A stretch of 64,000 nt of DNA, taken from the NCBI GenBank assembly GCA_003565625.1, contig PXBD01000043.1, positions 1 to 64,000 of the forward strand. The letters are read 5' to 3'. This document shows positions 15,811-25,919 of the stretch, piece by piece. Made by a program: the position numbers and the translations under genes. Position 1 is the stretch's first letter; each line of letters opens with the position of its first letter. The notes beneath the pieces are model-generated. The model did no database searches. It was not told where the DNA came from and saw only the letters and a list, made by a program, of their open reading frames with translations. The DNA is from Gammaproteobacteria bacterium. Its GTDB lineage: Bacteria; Pseudomonadota; Gammaproteobacteria; Xanthomonadales; Wenzhouxiangellaceae.

Positions 15811-16353
15811 TCAGGCGGCGCGGACGCGAATCGGGATAGGCCGCGGGGCGACGTAGGGCCGCGGACGATCAATGAGGTCGATACAGTCGACCGGGCAGGG
15901 GGCCAGGCACAGTTCGCAGCCGGTGCATTCGGCCGCGATGACGGTATGCATCTGCCGCGCCGCGCCGAGGATGGCGTCCACCGGGCAGGCCTGGATACAC
16001 AGCGTGCAGCCGATACAGCGGTCTTCGTCAATCAGGGCAACCAGCGGTGGTTTGGTTTCGCCGCGGCTGGCGTCCAGCGGCTCAGGGGCTACCCCGAGCA
16101 GGTCGGCCAGGACCTGCACGCCTTCCTCTCCGCCCGGCGGGCACTGATTGATTCCGGCCTCACCGTCGGCGATCGCCTGGGCATAGGGGCGGCAGCCCGG
16201 GTAGCCGCACTGCGCGCACTGGGTCTGCGGCAGCTGCTGGTTGATCTGCTCGATCAGCGAATCGGCGTCCGGCCGCAGGCGCTGACCGGCCCACAACAAA
16301 CCGCCACCGATGGCGGACAGGAGCAACAGCATGGTCAGGGCGGCAGCCATCAT
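15811..16353 (-). CDS. rsxB: Rsx/Rnf electron transport complex subunit B (ferredoxin-type)
   Basis: A 180-residue protein with an N-terminal membrane helix, a four-Cys cluster region 'CAQCGYPGC' plus a later Cys in 'NQCPPGG', and two 4Fe-4S motifs ('[12 protein letters not shown]', '[12 protein letters not shown]'). It relays electrons within the Rsx complex. Normally rsxA lies immediately upstream; here a diguanylate cyclase gene occupies that place 55 bases away. Tandem ATG codons mark the start. Confidence 0.96.
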   Translation of the reverse strand: MMAAALTMLLLLSAIGGGLLWAGQRLRPDADSLIEQINQQLPQTQCAQCGYPGCRPYAQAIADGEAGINQCPPGGEEGVQVLADLLGVAPEPLDASRGETKPPLVALIDEDRCIGCTLCIQACPVDAILGAARQMHTVIAAECTGCELCLAPCPVDCIDLIDRPRPYVAPRPIPIRVRAA

Positions 16354-16408
16354 GATTGTTGTCTATCGTAGCAATTCCGGCGTCGATATCTGAATCGAGG
16401 TCCGGATC

Positions 16409-17494
16409 TCAGGCCGAAATCACCTGGTTCTTGCCGTTGTGCTTGGCCTGGTACAGGCCCTGGTCGGCGCGCTCGAGCAGACTGCCCATGGTATCGCCGG
16501 CCTGGTAGGCGGTGACACCGATGCTGATGGTCAGCTGGAGGTAGTCCTCGCGGTCGTCGGCGGGCAGCGAAAAACGCGTGCCGGCCAGTGCCCGGCACAG
16601 GTTGTTGGCGCGCTTGTGGGCGGCCCGGCGCGAGGCACCCGGCATGATTGCGACGAACTCCTCGCCGCCGTAGCGGGCGATGAAGTCGGCTTCGCGCAGG
16701 ACGTCGGCACAGGCCCCGGCCAAGGCGCGCAGCACCTGGTCGCCGACCAGGTGACCGTAGGTGTCGTTGACGTGCTTGAAGTCGTCGATATCCAGCATCA
16801 GCACGGCAAAGGACTTGCTCTTGATCTGGTTCTGATCGATCAGCGACTGCAGGTATTCATCCAGCGCGCGCCGGTTGAAGACCCCGGTCAGGGCATCGCG
16901 GCGCACCTCGTCGCGGGTCTTGTCCAGCTCCTCGCGCAATTCCCTGACCTGGCCGGTCAACGATTGCATCTGCTGCTGCTCAGCGCGTTTTTTCTGATCG
17001 ACCATGGTCTGCAGCTGACGGACTTCTTCGGCCAGTGCCGACTTGATTCGGCGCAGATCGTCGAGCCCGATGATGCGCTCGAAGTTGTGCCCCTGATCCA
17101 GGATCTGCTGGTGATAGGAGGCATTTTCGCGATTGAGCAGGGCCATGGCGTTGGACAGCAGCGTGATGACGTTGCGCAGCTCGGCCTCGCGCTCGGTCAG
17201 GTAGCGGTTCTGGCCTTCGATGAACTTCTGGATGCGCGGCGCACGCTTGGCAACCGTCTGCTTGAGCGCCTTGGCGTTATCGGTGCCGGCGGCCTGCTGC
17301 TCGATTTCACCGAGGTCGCGGCGAAAGTCGCTGCTGCGTAACTCCTCCAGGTCCAGGGCGAATTCCTTGAGCAGTACCAGCACCGTGCGCAGGGCAGCGC
17401 GTACGCTGGCTTCGGTCGCCCCGAGGTTGTCGACCTGACGCTGCAGTGCTGCCGGATCGCTGGACTCTGCTGACGACCTGGAACGGAAAAACAT
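16409..17494 (-). CDS. diguanylate cyclase (GGDEF) with N-terminal coiled coil
   Basis: A 361-residue cytoplasmic protein with no membrane helix. About residues 1-190 are helical with heptad-rich coiled-coil segments. About residues 195-361 form a GGDEF domain with active site 'RYGGEEF', 'DIDDFKHVND' for metal and substrate, and an inhibitory RxxD site ('READ') five residues before GGEEF. It should make cyclic-di-GMP and be product-inhibited. I prefer the start at 'MFFRSRS', preceded by AAGGAAG; the track start is six codons upstream. The gene sits between rsxA and rsxB on the same strand, which is not the usual order. The ligand or partner of the N-terminal part is unknown. Confidence 0.93.
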   Translation of the reverse strand: MFFRSRSSAESSDPAALQRQVDNLGATEASVRAALRTVLVLLKEFALDLEELRSSDFRRDLGEIEQQAAGTDNAKALKQTVAKRAPRIQKFIEGQNRYLTEREAELRNVITLLSNAMALLNRENASYHQQILDQGHNFERIIGLDDLRRIKSALAEEVRQLQTMVDQKKRAEQQQMQSLTGQVRELREELDKTRDEVRRDALTGVFNRRALDEYLQSLIDQNQIKSKSFAVLMLDIDDFKHVNDTYGHLVGDQVLRALAGACADVLREADFIARYGGEEFVAIMPGASRRAAHKRANNLCRALAGTRFSLPADDREDYLQLTISIGVTAYQAGDTMGSLLERADQGLYQAKHNGKNQVISA

Positions 17495-17611
17495 AATCTT
17501 GCTTCCTTGCATCCTGCTGCCATGCCGTGATGGCTATCACTGGCTTTGGCTCCCGGAAAGCATTGTGCCCCATTTTCGACCCGATGAAGCGGGGCGCCGT
17601 CCGCCGGGCTG

Positions 17612-18190
17612 TTACAGCCGGCCGAAGCCGGTAAACCCCATGAAGGCCAGGGCCATCAAGCCGGCGGTGACCAGCCCGATCGGGGCGCCGCGGAAGCAGG
17701 CCGGCACGTCGGCGGTCTCGATTCGTTCGCGAGCTGCGGCCAGGGCGATGAGCACGGCCCCGAAGCCGAGCGCGGCCCCGAAACCGTACAGTGCCGACTC
17801 GACCACGCTGTGGTGCTCGCGCAGATTGAGCAGGGCGACGCCCAGCACGGCACAGTTGCTGGTGATCAACGGCAGATAGATGCCCAGCACCCGATGCAGC
17901 AGCGGTGCGCTATGGCGCAGGAACAGTTCGGTCAGCTGAACCAGTCCGGCAATGACGAGGATGAAACTGACCGTGGCCAGGTACATCAGCTCCAGCGGCT
18001 CCAACACCCAGCGGGTCAGGATATGGCTGGACACGGCCGCCAGGGTGAGCACGAACGCGGTGGCCAGGGACATGCCGACGGCCGATTCCACCGACGAGGA
18101 TACGCCCAGAAACGGACACAGGCCGAGGAACTTGATCAGGACGAAGTTGTTCACCAGGGCGGCGGATACGACGATGAGCAACAGGTCCAC
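17612..18190 (-). CDS. rsxA: Rsx/Rnf electron transport complex subunit A
   Basis: A 192-residue six-helix membrane protein of the RnfA/NqrE family. '[18 protein letters not shown]' and '[14 protein letters not shown]' carry the conserved membrane Cys and Asn residues that coordinate a cluster in related complexes. The start codon is GTG, 20 bases after the metG stop. It is separated from the rest of the operon by the diguanylate cyclase gene, with 117 bases between rsxA and the cyclase start. Confidence 0.95.
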   Translation of the reverse strand: MDLLLIVVSAALVNNFVLIKFLGLCPFLGVSSSVESAVGMSLATAFVLTLAAVSSHILTRWVLEPLELMYLATVSFILVIAGLVQLTELFLRHSAPLLHRVLGIYLPLITSNCAVLGVALLNLREHHSVVESALYGFGAALGFGAVLIALAAARERIETADVPACFRGAPIGLVTAGLMALAFMGFTGFGRL

Positions 18191-18210
18191 GTCGGCTTCG
18201 CCGTTGGTTG

Positions 18211-20235
18211 TCAGTTGATCTTCATGCCCGGCTTGGCACCGCTGTCCGGGGACAGCAGCCAGGGCTTGTCGTCCTCGCCGCTGGCGGCCAGCACCATGCC
18301 CTCCGAGACGCCGAAGCGCATCTTGCGCGGAGCCAGATTGGCGACCATCACGGTCAGGCGGCCGACCAGATCGGCCGGGTCGTAGTGGCCGCGGATGCCG
18401 GCAAAGACCTGGCGCGTCGGCCCACCCAGGTCGAGTTCCAGGCGCAACAGTTTGTCGGCGCCGGCGACCTCTTCGGCCGCGCTGATGCGGGCAACGCGTA
18501 AATCAACCGCGGCAAACGCGGGAAAAGCGATTTCGGGGGCCAGGCCCAGCTGCTCTTCGGGGTCCTCGGAGACATCGTCTTCAGACTCCAGGTTGGCGCG
18601 ACTGGCGGTCAGGATGCGCTCGACCTGGTCGGTTTCGACGCGGGTCAGCAGCGGCTTGAATTTCTCAATCCGGTGGCCCAGCAGCGGCTGATGGATACTG
18701 TCGAAGTCGGCCAGCGAGACGTTGAGAAAGGACTCGGCGGCGCGCGCCGTGGCCGGAATCACCGGCGCCAGCCAGGTCATCATCACCCGGAACAGGTTGA
18801 TGCCCTGGGTGCACACCGCCAGCACCTCGTCGGCGCGCCCGTCTTCGCGTGCCATCAGCCACGGTTTGTGCTCATCGATGTAGCGGTTGGCCTCGTCAGC
18901 CAGGGCCATGATGCGACGCACGGCCGCCTGGAAGTTGCGCTGCTCGAAGTCGGCCGCGATGGTCTCGTGGGCAGCGGTGAAGCGCTGGTACAGGGCCGGG
19001 TCGGGCAATTGGTCGGCCAGGCGGCCGGCCCCGAACTTGTGGATGAAGCCGGCCGAACGACTGGCGATATTGATCAGCTTGCCGACCATGTCCGCATTGA
19101 CCCGGGCGCGAAAGTCCTCGAGATTGAGGTCGATATCGGCCAGGCCGGGCCCGAGTTTGGCGGCGAAGTAGTAGCGCAGGTAGTCCGGGTGCAGTTCATC
19201 CAGCCAGGTGCGGGCCTTGATGAAGGTGCCGCGGGATTTCGACATCTTGGCGCCGTTGACGGTCAGAAAACCATGGGCATAGACCCCGGTCGGGCGGCGG
19301 ATGCCGGCGCCTTCGAGCATGGCCGGCCAGAACAGGCAGTGGAAATAGATGATGTCCTTGCCGATAAAATGGTGCATCTCGGTGTCGGTTCCCGGCGCCA
19401 GCCACTCTTCCAGATCCATCCCCTCGCGTGCACAGATCTCGGAAAAACTGCCCAGGTAGCCGACCGGCGCATCCAGCCAGACGTAGAAGTACTTGTCGCT
19501 TTCACCGGGAATGCGAAAGCCGAAATAGGGCGCATCGCGGGTGACGTCCCAGTCGCGCAGGCGTTCGCCGAACCATTCCTGGAGCTTGTTGGCGACTTCT
19601 TCCTGCAGCGCCCCGGAACGCACCCAGTCCGCGAGGCTGTGGCGGAAGGTCTCGAGGCTGACAAACCAGTGATCGGTCTTTTTCATTACCGGCGTCGCGC
19701 CGGAGACCATGGAGCGCGGTTCGACCAGTTCGGTCGGTTCGTAGGTGGCGCCGCAGACCTCGCAGGAGTCGCCGTACTGGTCGGCGGCGCCGCATTTGGG
19801 GCACTGTCCACGGATGAATCGATCGGGTAGAAACATCTCGCGCTGCGGGTCGAAAAACCGCTCGATGGTGCGCGAGTGGACCGCCCCGCTGTCTTTCAGA
19901 CCCTGCCAGATGCGCTCGACCATGGTCTTGTTGGCCTGGCTGTGGGTCGAGGAGAAATTGTCGTGCGACAGGCCGAAGTCAAGAAAATCGCGCTCGTGCT
20001 CGGCGTGCATTTCGCCGATCAGGTCTTCGGGTTTCTTGCCCTGTTTTTCGGCGTGCAGCATGATCGGCGTGCCGTGGGCATCGTCGGCCCAGGCAAACCA
20101 GACCTCGTGCCCGCGGGCGCGCTGGAACCGGGTCCAGATATCGGTCTGGATGTATTCCAGCATGTGGCCGAGGTGAATCGAGCCGTTGGCATAGGGCAGG
20201 GCGGCGGTTACGAGGATGCGGCGCTTGGCGTTCAT
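18211..20235 (-). CDS. metG: methionyl-tRNA synthetase
   Basis: A class I aminoacyl-tRNA synthetase of 674 residues charging tRNA-Met. The HIGH motif is 'HLGH' at residues 21-24 and the KMSKS motif is intact in '[10 protein letters not shown]'. A zinc-binding knuckle '[17 protein letters not shown]' lies in the connective domain. The last 110 residues form the tRNA-binding domain found in dimeric bacterial enzymes ('DLRVARI', '[11 protein letters not shown]'). It is divergent from mrp, as in E. coli, and upstream of rsxA on the same strand. Confidence 0.98.
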   Translation of the reverse strand: MNAKRRILVTAALPYANGSIHLGHMLEYIQTDIWTRFQRARGHEVWFAWADDAHGTPIMLHAEKQGKKPEDLIGEMHAEHERDFLDFGLSHDNFSSTHSQANKTMVERIWQGLKDSGAVHSRTIERFFDPQREMFLPDRFIRGQCPKCGAADQYGDSCEVCGATYEPTELVEPRSMVSGATPVMKKTDHWFVSLETFRHSLADWVRSGALQEEVANKLQEWFGERLRDWDVTRDAPYFGFRIPGESDKYFYVWLDAPVGYLGSFSEICAREGMDLEEWLAPGTDTEMHHFIGKDIIYFHCLFWPAMLEGAGIRRPTGVYAHGFLTVNGAKMSKSRGTFIKARTWLDELHPDYLRYYFAAKLGPGLADIDLNLEDFRARVNADMVGKLINIASRSAGFIHKFGAGRLADQLPDPALYQRFTAAHETIAADFEQRNFQAAVRRIMALADEANRYIDEHKPWLMAREDGRADEVLAVCTQGINLFRVMMTWLAPVIPATARAAESFLNVSLADFDSIHQPLLGHRIEKFKPLLTRVETDQVERILTASRANLESEDDVSEDPEEQLGLAPEIAFPAFAAVDLRVARISAAEEVAGADKLLRLELDLGGPTRQVFAGIRGHYDPADLVGRLTVMVANLAPRKMRFGVSEGMVLAASGEDDKPWLLSPDSGAKPGMKIN

Positions 20236-20331
20236 GGGCGAAATTATCGCATGGCCCCGGCGCTGGCGGTCAGGGCTTGGTAAAATCCCGGACCAATCTT
20301 GTCCCCTTTTCCATCAGAGGTCTTTGCGTTC

Positions 20332-21414
20332 ATGTCCGACGAGCTGCAGTCCCGTCTCCGGCACCTGGTTGCCGCCCTTCACGATCCGCATACCGGCCAG
20401 CCCCTGGGCGATGCCGTGCGCGGCCTGGCGGTGGTCGATGGCAAGGTTGCCGTGGACATCGTGCTCGGTTATCCGGCGGCCGGCTGGGCCGAACGTCTGG
20501 CCCGGGTTGTTCATGACACGCTGGCGGCTGATGAGGCAGTCAGCGCGGTCAAGGTCGATGTCGGTTTCCAGGTCGCCGAGCACTCGGTGCAAGAGGGGCT
20601 GACCCCGGTTCAGGGCGTGCGCAACGTGCTGGCGGTTTCCTCGGGCAAGGGCGGGGTGGGCAAGTCGACGGTGGCGGCCAACCTGGCCCTGGCGCTCCAG
20701 GCCGAGGGGGCCAGCGTCGGCATTCTCGATGCCGATATTTACGGTCCCAGTCAGCCGCGTATGCTGGGTCTCAAAGGAGGGCCGCAGACCACGGATGGGC
20801 AGAAGATTCTGCCCATGGAGGCCCACGGGCTGCAGGCGATGTCGATCGGCGTGCTGGTCAAGCAGGACCAGGCCATGATCTGGCGCGGTCCCATGGCCAC
20901 CCAGGCCCTGCAGCAGATGTTTGCCCACACCTTGTGGCAGGATCTTGACTACCTCATCGTCGATCTGCCGCCGGGCACCGGCGATATCCAGCTGAGTCTT
21001 TCGCAGCAGATTCCGGTGGCCGGCGCGATTGCCGTGACCACGCCGCAGGAAGTGGCCGTTGACGATGTTCGTCGCGCCGCGCTGATGTTCGGCAAGGTCA
21101 AGATCCCGGTGCTCGGGGTGCTGGAAAACATGAGCACGCATATCTGTTCAAACTGCGGGTTTGAAGAGGCGGTGTTCGGCAGTGGCGGTGGTGAGCGCAT
21201 TGCCGCCGAGCTGGGTCTGCCGCTGCTTGGCCAGGTTCCGCTCAACGCCGGGCTGGGACGTTCGACCGACGAAGGCGCGCCGATTGTTGCGGCCGATCCC
21301 GACCATCCGGCTTCGCTGCGCTTTCGCGAGATTGCCCGGCGCACCGCGGCGCTGTTGTCGGTTCAGGCGCGCAACACCTCCGTGCGCATGCCCAAGATCA
21401 AGATTGTCGAATAG
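20332..21414 (+). CDS. mrp: Mrp/ApbC iron-sulfur cluster carrier ATPase
   Basis: A 360-residue P-loop protein that carries and delivers Fe-S clusters. The N-terminal 90 residues are a MIP18-like domain. The ATPase begins with the deviant Walker A 'SGKGGVGKSTV', with 'DADIYGPSQPRML' and 'DLPPGTGDIQL' following. The cluster-bridging CxxC is in 'ICSNCGFEE'. I chose the ATG of 'MSDELQ'; the track's TTG is 11 codons upstream. A TGGTAAAAT about 50 bases upstream could be an extended -10. It is divergent from metG. Confidence 0.96.
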   Translation: MSDELQSRLRHLVAALHDPHTGQPLGDAVRGLAVVDGKVAVDIVLGYPAAGWAERLARVVHDTLAADEAVSAVKVDVGFQVAEHSVQEGLTPVQGVRNVLAVSSGKGGVGKSTVAANLALALQAEGASVGILDADIYGPSQPRMLGLKGGPQTTDGQKILPMEAHGLQAMSIGVLVKQDQAMIWRGPMATQALQQMFAHTLWQDLDYLIVDLPPGTGDIQLSLSQQIPVAGAIAVTTPQEVAVDDVRRAALMFGKVKIPVLGVLENMSTHICSNCGFEEAVFGSGGGERIAAELGLPLLGQVPLNAGLGRSTDEGAPIVAADPDHPASLRFREIARRTAALLSVQARNTSVRMPKIKIVE

Positions 21415-21432
21415 CTCTGCGCGGCGCCGCCC

Positions 21433-21999
21433 TCAGGCCTTGGGCAGGGTAACCCCGCGCTGGCCCATGTACTTGCCGGCACGGTCGGCGTACGAGGTCT
21501 CGCACACCTCGTCAGATTCAAGAAACAGGAACTGAGCCACGCCCTCGTTGGCATAAATGCGTGCCGGCAGCGGCGTGGTGTTGGAGAATTCCAGCGTGAC
21601 ATGGCCCTCCCACTCGGGTTCCAGCGGGGTGACGTTGACGATGATGCCGCAGCGTGCATAGGTGGATTTGCCCAGGCAGATGGTCAGGACATTGCGCGGG
21701 ATGCGGAAGTACTCGACCGTTCGCGCCAGGGCGAAGGAGTTGGGCGGAATGATGCAGGTCTCGCCCTTGAAATCGACGAAACTGTTCTCGTCGAAGTGCT
21801 TGGGATCGACGACCGCCGAATTGATGTTGGTGAAGATCTTGAATTCGTCGGCGCAGCGGCCGTCGTAGCCGTAGCTGGAGGTGCCGTAGGAGACCAGCCG
21901 GCGTCCGTCACTGGTGCGAACCTGGCCGGGTTCGAACGGTTCGATCATGCCGTGTTGCTCGGCCATGGTGCGGATCCAGCGGTCGGACTTGATGCTCAC
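21433..21999 (-). CDS. dcd: dCTP deaminase
   Basis: A 188-residue trimeric deaminase that converts dCTP to dUTP for thymidylate synthesis. '[10 protein letters not shown]' at the start, the active-site region '[18 protein letters not shown]' with catalytic Glu, and '[26 protein letters not shown]' segments are characteristic. It is convergent with mrp with 18 bases between stops, and follows degS divergently. No second domain is present, so it is the monofunctional enzyme. Confidence 0.97.
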   Translation of the reverse strand: MSIKSDRWIRTMAEQHGMIEPFEPGQVRTSDGRRLVSYGTSSYGYDGRCADEFKIFTNINSAVVDPKHFDENSFVDFKGETCIIPPNSFALARTVEYFRIPRNVLTICLGKSTYARCGIIVNVTPLEPEWEGHVTLEFSNTTPLPARIYANEGVAQFLFLESDEVCETSYADRAGKYMGQRGVTLPKA

Positions 22000-22048
22000 A
22001 GGCTTGCTCCGTTGGGAAGAATAAGGGGTTGCTGAGCCAGTGTAAGGC

Positions 22049-23182
22049 TCAGGTCGGCAGCGGCGGCTGCTGAATCAACACAATGCTGGTGGTAAATACC
22101 TGGCCGGCGCGCATGACCTCCACTTCCAGTTCGTGCCCGGGCCGCAGTCGGGCAATGCGCAGCATCAACTCGCGTGCGGTGTCGAAACGGTCGTTGTCGG
22201 CGCTGAGCAGGATATCTCCAGGCTGCAGGCCGGAACTCCAGGCCGGGCCGCCGCGGTGGATGCGGGTAATGCGGGCGCCGGGGCGGGCGCGCTGGTCGGG
22301 TTGGAAAGTGATGCGGACATCGGCCAGCTCCGCCCCCAGCCAGGCCCGACGCACCTGGCCGTATTCGATGATCTGTTCGGCGATCTGGTAGGCCAGCGCG
22401 GCCGGAATGGCAAAGCTGATGCCCTGGGCGCCGATGCCCTGGCTGAGCGAGGCCGAGTTGATTCCGACGACCTCACCGGCCGGGTTGATCAGGGCGCCAC
22501 CGCTGTTGCCGGCATTGATTGCGGCATCGGTCTGGATGAAGTCTTCCAGCGCGGTCAGGTTGAGTTGCCCGCGCCCGGTCGCGCTGACAATGCCCATGGT
22601 CACGGTGTGGCTGAGCCCGAACGCGTTGCCGATGGCCAGGACAACGTCCCCGGCCCGCGGTCGCGCCGCTGAGGTCAGGTCAGCGGCCGGCAGGCTGCCG
22701 GCCTCGATCTTGAGGACCGCCAGGTCCGTGGCCGGATCAGCCCCGACCAGCCTGGCCTCTGCCGTGCGCCCGTCCCACAGGGCAACGACGACATCGTCTA
22801 CCCCGGAAATCACGTGCAGCGTGGTCAGAATCAGGCCGTCTTCGCTGAGGATGACACCCGACCCCAGGCCGCGCCGCGGGCGGGTGATGGGGCGGTCGCC
22901 GTAGAGGGCGTTGAGCAGCGGATCGCTGGGGTTGAGCCCCAGCGGTTCGGTCACCAGGGTGCGCGTATGGATGCTGACAACGCTGCGTGCCGAGCGGTTG
23001 ACGGCATCGGCAAAAGAGTTCGGCGTGGGTGCTGTGGTGGTGTGCTGGAAAGCCGGCAGCCACTCCGGACGGAACCAGACGGTTACGAACGCGGCAGCGA
23101 GACCAATAACGATAAACTGCAGCGTGAAAAGGGTGAGCTTGCGCAAGGTGGCTTCCGAAAAAAAAGGGGGTGGCCGCTGCAC
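22049..23182 (-). CDS. degS: periplasmic serine protease, DegS/AlgW type
   Basis: A trypsin-like HtrA protease of up to 377 residues, anchored by one N-terminal helix ('[22 protein letters not shown]'). The catalytic triad is His in 'LHVISGVDD', Asp in 'ATDLAVLKI' and Ser in 'GNSGGALI'. A single C-terminal PDZ domain follows ('[13 protein letters not shown]'). DegS senses unfolded porins and cuts an anti-sigma-E factor. The track start is GTG without a binding site, in a CCCCC-TTTTTTTT stretch. A TTG 12 codons later with GGAAG just upstream may be the real start. It is divergent from petA. Confidence 0.93.
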   Translation of the reverse strand: MQRPPPFFSEATLRKLTLFTLQFIVIGLAAAFVTVWFRPEWLPAFQHTTTAPTPNSFADAVNRSARSVVSIHTRTLVTEPLGLNPSDPLLNALYGDRPITRPRRGLGSGVILSEDGLILTTLHVISGVDDVVVALWDGRTAEARLVGADPATDLAVLKIEAGSLPAADLTSAARPRAGDVVLAIGNAFGLSHTVTMGIVSATGRGQLNLTALEDFIQTDAAINAGNSGGALINPAGEVVGINSASLSQGIGAQGISFAIPAALAYQIAEQIIEYGQVRRAWLGAELADVRITFQPDQRARPGARITRIHRGGPAWSSGLQPGDILLSADNDRFDTARELMLRIARLRPGHELEVEVMRAGQVFTTSIVLIQQPPLPT

Positions 23183-23222
23183 CGGCGGCGGCGCGTGACG
23201 ATCTGTGTTGCCTGCGCTTCAG

Positions 23223-23257
23223 TATAATTGGTGGTCGGCTTAATTTTTCGCTAAAAT
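23223..23257 (+). promoter_or_regulatory. candidate petA promoter region
   Basis: The 133 bases between degS and petA contain a perfect TATAAT at 23223-23228 and a TAAAAT at 23252-23257 on the plus strand, the latter 18 bases after TTGGTG. Either could be the -10 of the petABC operon. No strong -35 accompanies the TATAAT. The placement is plausible but not proven. Confidence 0.35.
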
Positions 23258-23315
23258 AGTGGATTGTCCGGCGCTTCGGATCGCCGGGCCCAACCCTCAA
23301 GATCGGGAGTGATTC

Positions 23316-23939
23316 ATGTCGGAAACCGAACCGCTTGCTTCTGTCCAGCCGGCACCAGACCAGTCGCGTCGGCGCTTGCTGCTGGCCTCAACTGGCGTCG
23401 TCGGCGCCGTCGGCGTAGGTGCCGCGGCATGGCCCTTCCTGGCTTCGCTTCGTCCCAGCCAGCGGGCGCGCATCATCGGGGCGCCGGTCGAAGTCTTTAT
23501 TGGCAATCTCGAGCCGGGCCAGATGGCCCGGGTCCAGTGGCGCGGGTCGACCATCGGCATCATGCGCCGAACCGAGCGTATGCTGAACGACCTGGAAGGC
23601 CTGGCCGGACGACTGCGCGACCCGGATTCCAACAACGCGGACCAGCAGCCGGAGTATGCGCGCAACCTGTACCGCTCGATCCGGCCTGAAATTCTTGTGC
23701 TCAATATCCACTGCACCCACCTGGGCTGTGTGCCGCAGGTCGTGCCGGAGGTCGGGGCCCAGCCCTTCGACGCCAACTGGCGCGGCGGATTTTTCTGTCC
23801 CTGCCATCGCTCGACTTTCGACCTGGCCGGGCGCGTGTTCAGCGGTGTGCCGGCGGCCAGCAACCTGCTGGTGCCTCCTTACAGTTTCATTGACGACGAT
23901 CACGTGATAATCGGGGTCGATCCCGAAGGAGCAGCTTGA
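23316..23939 (+). CDS. petA: ubiquinol-cytochrome c reductase Rieske iron-sulfur subunit
   Basis: A 207-residue membrane-anchored 2Fe-2S protein of the bc1 complex. Near residue 25 a twin-arginine-like 'SRRRLLLAS' precedes the single membrane helix, consistent with Tat export of the folded domain. The cluster ligands are in 'CTHLGCVPQ' and 'CPCHRSTFD'. It takes an electron from ubiquinol at the Qo site and passes it to cytochrome c1. It is the first gene of petABC, and petB starts two bases after its stop. Confidence 0.97.
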   Translation: MSETEPLASVQPAPDQSRRRLLLASTGVVGAVGVGAAAWPFLASLRPSQRARIIGAPVEVFIGNLEPGQMARVQWRGSTIGIMRRTERMLNDLEGLAGRLRDPDSNNADQQPEYARNLYRSIRPEILVLNIHCTHLGCVPQVVPEVGAQPFDANWRGGFFCPCHRSTFDLAGRVFSGVPAASNLLVPPYSFIDDDHVIIGVDPEGAA

Positions 23940-23941
23940 TC

Positions 23942-25180
23942 ATGGCAAAAACCGCAGGCACCATCGGTCGGACCGTGGACGCCGTTGACAACTGGGTAAA
24001 CGAGCGCGCCGGCGTCAAGGCTTTCTGGAAACAGCACCTGAGCGAGTACTGGGCGCCGAAAAATTTCAACCTCTGGTACTTTTTCGGGTCGCTTTCGTTG
24101 CTCGTGCTGGTCAACCAGCTGCTGACCGGCATTTTCCTGACCATGCACTACAAGCCGGACGCCGAGTACGCCTTTGCCTCGATCGAGTTCATCATGCGCG
24201 ACGTGGAGTGGGGCTGGCTGATCCGCTACATGCACTCAACCGGCGCCTCGCTGTTTTTCGTGGTGGTCTATCTGCACATGTTCCGGGCCCTGATGTACGG
24301 CTCCTACAAAAAGCCGCGTGAGCTGGTCTGGGTACTTGGTGTGGCCATTTTCCTGGTCCTGATGGCAGAGTCCTTCATGGGCTACGTGCTGCCCTGGGGC
24401 CAGATGTCCTACTGGGGTGCCCAGGTCATCATTTCTCTGTTCGGGGCAGTGCCCATAGTGGGTACCGAACTGGTCGAGTGGATTCGCGGCGACTTTTTCG
24501 TCGCCGACGCGACCCTGAATCGCTTCTTCGCGCTGCACGTGGTGGCCCTGCCGATGGTGCTGCTGCTGCTGGTCGTGCTGCACCTGGCCGCGCTCCACGA
24601 AGTCGGGTCCAACAATCCGGAAGGGGTCGATATCAAGGCCAAGAAGGACGCCCAGGGGCGCCCGCTGGATGCCGTGCCGTTCCATCCGTACTACACGGTC
24701 AAGGATATCTTCGGGGCCGGGGTATTTCTGCTGATTGCCGCCTTCATCATCTTCTTCTGGCCGGAGGGTGGTGGCTACTTCCTGAAGCCGGACAACTTCG
24801 TCATGGCCGATCCCCTGGTGACCCCGGATCACATTCCGCCGGTCTGGTACTTCACTGCCTTTTACGCCATTTTGCAGGCGGTGCCGGACAAGCTGATGGG
24901 CGTGATCCTGATGGGCGCGGCGGTGTTGATCCTGTTTCTGGTGCCCTGGCTGGATCGCAGCCCGGTGCGCTCGCTGCGCTACCGTGGCTGGCCGTCGAAA
25001 ATCGCCCTGGGGTTGTTCGTGATTGCCTTCGTCCGGCTGAGTATGCTGGGTCTGGCCCAGGATGCCAGCATCCTGGAGCTGCGCTTCTGGACCCTGGTGT
25101 ATTTCGCCTTCTTCATTCTGATGCCGATCTGGACCACCTTTGAGAACACCAAGCCCGTACCGGAGCGGATCCCGTCATGA
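23942..25180 (+). CDS. petB: ubiquinol-cytochrome c reductase cytochrome b subunit
   Basis: The 412-residue membrane core of the bc1 complex with about eight helices and two b hemes. Two histidine pairs are visible, in the 'MHSTGASLFFVVVYLHMF' helix and in the 'ALHVVALPM...VLHLAALH' helix. The Qo motif reads PVWY ('IPPVWYFTAF') instead of the mitochondrial PEWY, a variant I recall from beta- and gammaproteobacteria. The start is the ATG after GATC; the track begins two codons earlier. petC overlaps its stop as ATGA. Confidence 0.97.
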   Translation: MAKTAGTIGRTVDAVDNWVNERAGVKAFWKQHLSEYWAPKNFNLWYFFGSLSLLVLVNQLLTGIFLTMHYKPDAEYAFASIEFIMRDVEWGWLIRYMHSTGASLFFVVVYLHMFRALMYGSYKKPRELVWVLGVAIFLVLMAESFMGYVLPWGQMSYWGAQVIISLFGAVPIVGTELVEWIRGDFFVADATLNRFFALHVVALPMVLLLLVVLHLAALHEVGSNNPEGVDIKAKKDAQGRPLDAVPFHPYYTVKDIFGAGVFLLIAAFIIFFWPEGGGYFLKPDNFVMADPLVTPDHIPPVWYFTAFYAILQAVPDKLMGVILMGAAVLILFLVPWLDRSPVRSLRYRGWPSKIALGLFVIAFVRLSMLGLAQDASILELRFWTLVYFAFFILMPIWTTFENTKPVPERIPS

Positions 25181-25917
25181 GCACGATGATTCGCAGTCTT
25201 GCTGGCGCGGTCCTGCTGCTGATCGCCGTCCCGGGGCTGGCCGCCAAGGCCGGCAACCTGGACTCGGCCGGGACCAACGTGTTCGACCGCGCATCGCTGC
25301 AGCGCGGGGCCGCCTTGTTCGTCAACTACTGCATGGGCTGCCACTCGATGCAGTACCAGCGCTATCAGCGCGTGGCCGACGACCTGGGCCTCAGCGAGGA
25401 ATTGGTCGAACAAACGCTGCTGCTCGGCGACCAGGAAATTTCCGACTACATGATGTCGTCGATGCCGTACGAAGAGTCGGCCGACTGGTTCGGCAAGGGG
25501 CCGCCGGATCTAACCCTGACCGCGCGGTCGCGCGGCCCGGACTGGATCTATACCTTTCTGCGCGGCTACTACCTGACCGACAACGGCTGGAACAACACGG
25601 TGCTGGAAAACCCGGCCATGCCGCACGTGCTGTGGGACCTGCAGGGTATCCAGCGTGCCCTGACCGAGACGGTTACCGACGACGAGGGCAACTCGGTCAC
25701 GGTCGTCACGGCGCTGGAGCTGGACAGCGCGGGTCGGCTGTCGACAGAAGAATACGACCGAGTTGTTCGAGACATTACCGCCTTCATGGAATATGCGGCC
25801 GAGCCGGCCATTCTCGTGCGGCAGCGCATTGGGGTCTGGGTGCTGTTGTTTCTCGCGGTCTTTACCTTTGTGGCCTACCTGTTGTACGTTGACTACTGGA
25901 AGGACGTGAAAAAGTGA
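25177..25917 (+). CDS. petC: ubiquinol-cytochrome c reductase cytochrome c1 subunit
   Basis: A 246-residue c-type cytochrome of the bc1 complex. A signal peptide ends near 'GLAAKA'. The heme motif is 'CMGCHSMQYQRY' and a probable Met ligand lies in 'NPAMPHVLW'. A C-terminal membrane helix ('VWVLLFLAVFTFVAYLLYV') ends in a Lys-rich tail. It hands electrons to soluble cytochrome c. It is followed within three bases by a hairpin with a T-run before sspA. Confidence 0.97.
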   Translation: MSTMIRSLAGAVLLLIAVPGLAAKAGNLDSAGTNVFDRASLQRGAALFVNYCMGCHSMQYQRYQRVADDLGLSEELVEQTLLLGDQEISDYMMSSMPYEESADWFGKGPPDLTLTARSRGPDWIYTFLRGYYLTDNGWNNTVLENPAMPHVLWDLQGIQRALTETVTDDEGNSVTVVTALELDSAGRLSTEEYDRVVRDITAFMEYAAEPAILVRQRIGVWVLLFLAVFTFVAYLLYVDYWKDVKK

Positions 25918-25919
25918 AT

